Below the pieces are notes generated by a model. That model did no database searches and was not told the DNA's origin. It worked only from the letters and a program-made list of their open reading frames with translations. Shown here piece by piece: positions 5,558 through 6,090 of a DNA stretch of 6,090 bases. The first letter of the stretch is position 1; each line of letters begins with the position of its first letter. The stretch comes from Candidatus Hydrogenedentota bacterium (GTDB lineage Bacteria > Hydrogenedentota > Hydrogenedentia > Hydrogenedentales > SLHB01): contig JAPLKX010000160.1 of assembly GCA_026387845.1 (NCBI GenBank), forward strand, positions 1-6,090. Direction: 5' to 3'. The position numbers and the translations under genes were made by a program.

Positions 5558-5587
5558 TTGACACGCCGCAGCACGCTGGGCTATACT
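5558..5587 (+). promoter_or_regulatory. Promoter of mazEF
   Basis: A perfect TTGACA (5558-5563), an 18-base spacer and TATACT (5582-5587) precede mazE. The start would be near 5594-5595, giving a leader of about 18 bases that contains the AAAGGA ribosome site (5598-5603). It stands back-to-back with the vapB promoter; the -35 boxes are 33 bases apart. Confidence 0.65.
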
Positions 5588-5612
5588 TAGGATATACAAA
5601 GGAAAGCCGCGT

Positions 5613-5861
5613 ATGGTCACAAGAATTCAAAAGTGGGGCAACAGTCAGGGGTTGCGCATCCCGCGTGAAGTGCTCGAGGAAGCACGCGTGGAAGTTGGCG
5701 ACGAAGTCGACGTGGCCGCGGACGACGGCGCCATCCTGATACGGCCGGTGCGGCGCGTGCGCGGCCGCCACAAGCTGCAAGACCTCCTCGCGCGAATCCC
5801 AAAGGACTACCGGGCCGAGGAAATTGACTGGGGCGGACCCCGCGGCAAGGAACGCTGGTAA
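5613..5861 (+). CDS. mazE: MazE-type antitoxin (AbrB fold)
   Basis: This 82-residue antitoxin opens with VTRIQKWGNSQGLRIPREVL, the classic MazE N-terminus that forms the AbrB-type DNA-binding dimer, followed by VGDEVDV and strand AILIRPV. The C-terminal half (KLQDLLARIPKDY, then EEIDWGGPRGKERW) is the extended acidic/aromatic tail that occupies the MazF active groove; the DWG-P-GKE-W ending is typical. ATG 5613 is preceded by AAAGGA nine bases upstream. The stop TAA (5859-5861) directly abuts the mazF ATG, so the two are co-translated. It should repress its own promoter together with MazF. Confidence 0.93.
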   Translation: MVTRIQKWGNSQGLRIPREVLEEARVEVGDEVDVAADDGAILIRPVRRVRGRHKLQDLLARIPKDYRAEEIDWGGPRGKERW

Positions 5862-6090
5862 ATGCGGCCGTACGTCCCCCAAAAAGGCGACTACATATCC
5901 GTCACTTTCGATCCGCAGTCCGGCCATGAGCAAAAAGGGCGGCGCCCCGCGCTCGTGATCAGCCACACGGATTTCAACAAACACACCGGGCTGGCCATTG
6001 TCTGTCCGGTGACGAGCACGGAACGCAAGTTCCCGTTTCATGTGCCGGTCGGCGATACGGCGAACGTCACAGGTTTTGTAATGGTGGAGC
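5862..6090 (+). CDS. mazF: MazF endoribonuclease toxin, partial (runs off window end)
   Basis: The first 76 residues of a MazF/PemK toxin are visible. They include YVPQKGDYISVTFDPQSGHEQ (about 4-24), the RRPALVIS strand with its conserved Arg-Pro, FNKHTGLAIVCPVTS, and FPFHV, then TGFVMVE at the edge. MazF cleaves single-stranded mRNA at short sequence sites; the conserved GD, EQ-x-G-x-RP and C-P-x-T features line the RNA groove. About a third of a normal 110-residue protein lies outside the window. It immediately follows mazE without a gap and no separate ribosome site is seen, consistent with coupling. Confidence 0.93.
   Translation, partial: MRPYVPQKGDYISVTFDPQSGHEQKGRRPALVISHTDFNKHTGLAIVCPVTSTERKFPFHVPVGDTANVTGFVMVE

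Noticed and set aside
4977..5683. CTCGAGGAAGCAC occurring at about 4978 and 5671
   Set aside because: The 13-base match falls inside two unrelated coding genes on opposite strands, without flanking similarity; it is best seen as chance from shared codon bias.

Overview
The window looks like bacterial chromosomal DNA of fairly high G+C, probably from an uncultivated or environmental lineage. A Tat-exported sugar-isomerase-like protein, an exported phosphoesterase, intergenic REP-like inverted repeats and many toxin-antitoxin (TA) genes would fit the Planctomycetes/Verrucomicrobia/Lentisphaerae/Hydrogenedentes range. That placement is a weak inference, because no marker gene for taxonomy is present.

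Bases 1-2457 hold two divergent metabolic genes. A secreted calcineurin-type metallophosphoesterase runs leftward off the window start. A Tat-signal protein of the L-fucose/arabinose-isomerase-like fold runs rightward. The 273-base gap between them contains a 22-base perfect inverted repeat (REP-like) and a GC-rich hairpin followed by a T-run. After the isomerase-like gene comes a CTGAGT-type short repeat, then a tRNA-Pro(CGG) with a near-consensus promoter and an encoded CCA end.

Everything right of the tRNA (about 2700-6090) is a defence/addiction-type island made almost entirely of TA parts, several of them broken or recombined. The rightward group is an MNT nucleotidyltransferase antitoxin gene, a stub of its HEPN toxin partner (34 codons), and a pRiA4b ORF-3-like gene coupled to the stub by a GTGA overlap. 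The leftward group, read from 5458 down to 3664, is vapB-vapC, a chimeric gene (N-terminal part of a CopG-type antitoxin fused to BrnT), brnA, an AbrB-type antitoxin without a toxin, and a CopG/BrnA-type antitoxin without a toxin. These six genes are tightly spaced, so they may form one transcript from the strong vapB promoter. A rightward mazE-mazF pair diverges from vapBC and leaves the window inside mazF.

The intact pairs (VapBC, MazEF, probably BrnTA) would make stable ribonuclease-toxin/antitoxin complexes that repress their own promoters. The broken modules suggest repeated deletion and replacement, with antitoxin parts surviving better than toxin parts. The most interesting items are the antitoxin-BrnT fusion, the HEPN stub overlapping the ORF-3-like gene, and the tandem antitoxin pair lacking a toxin.
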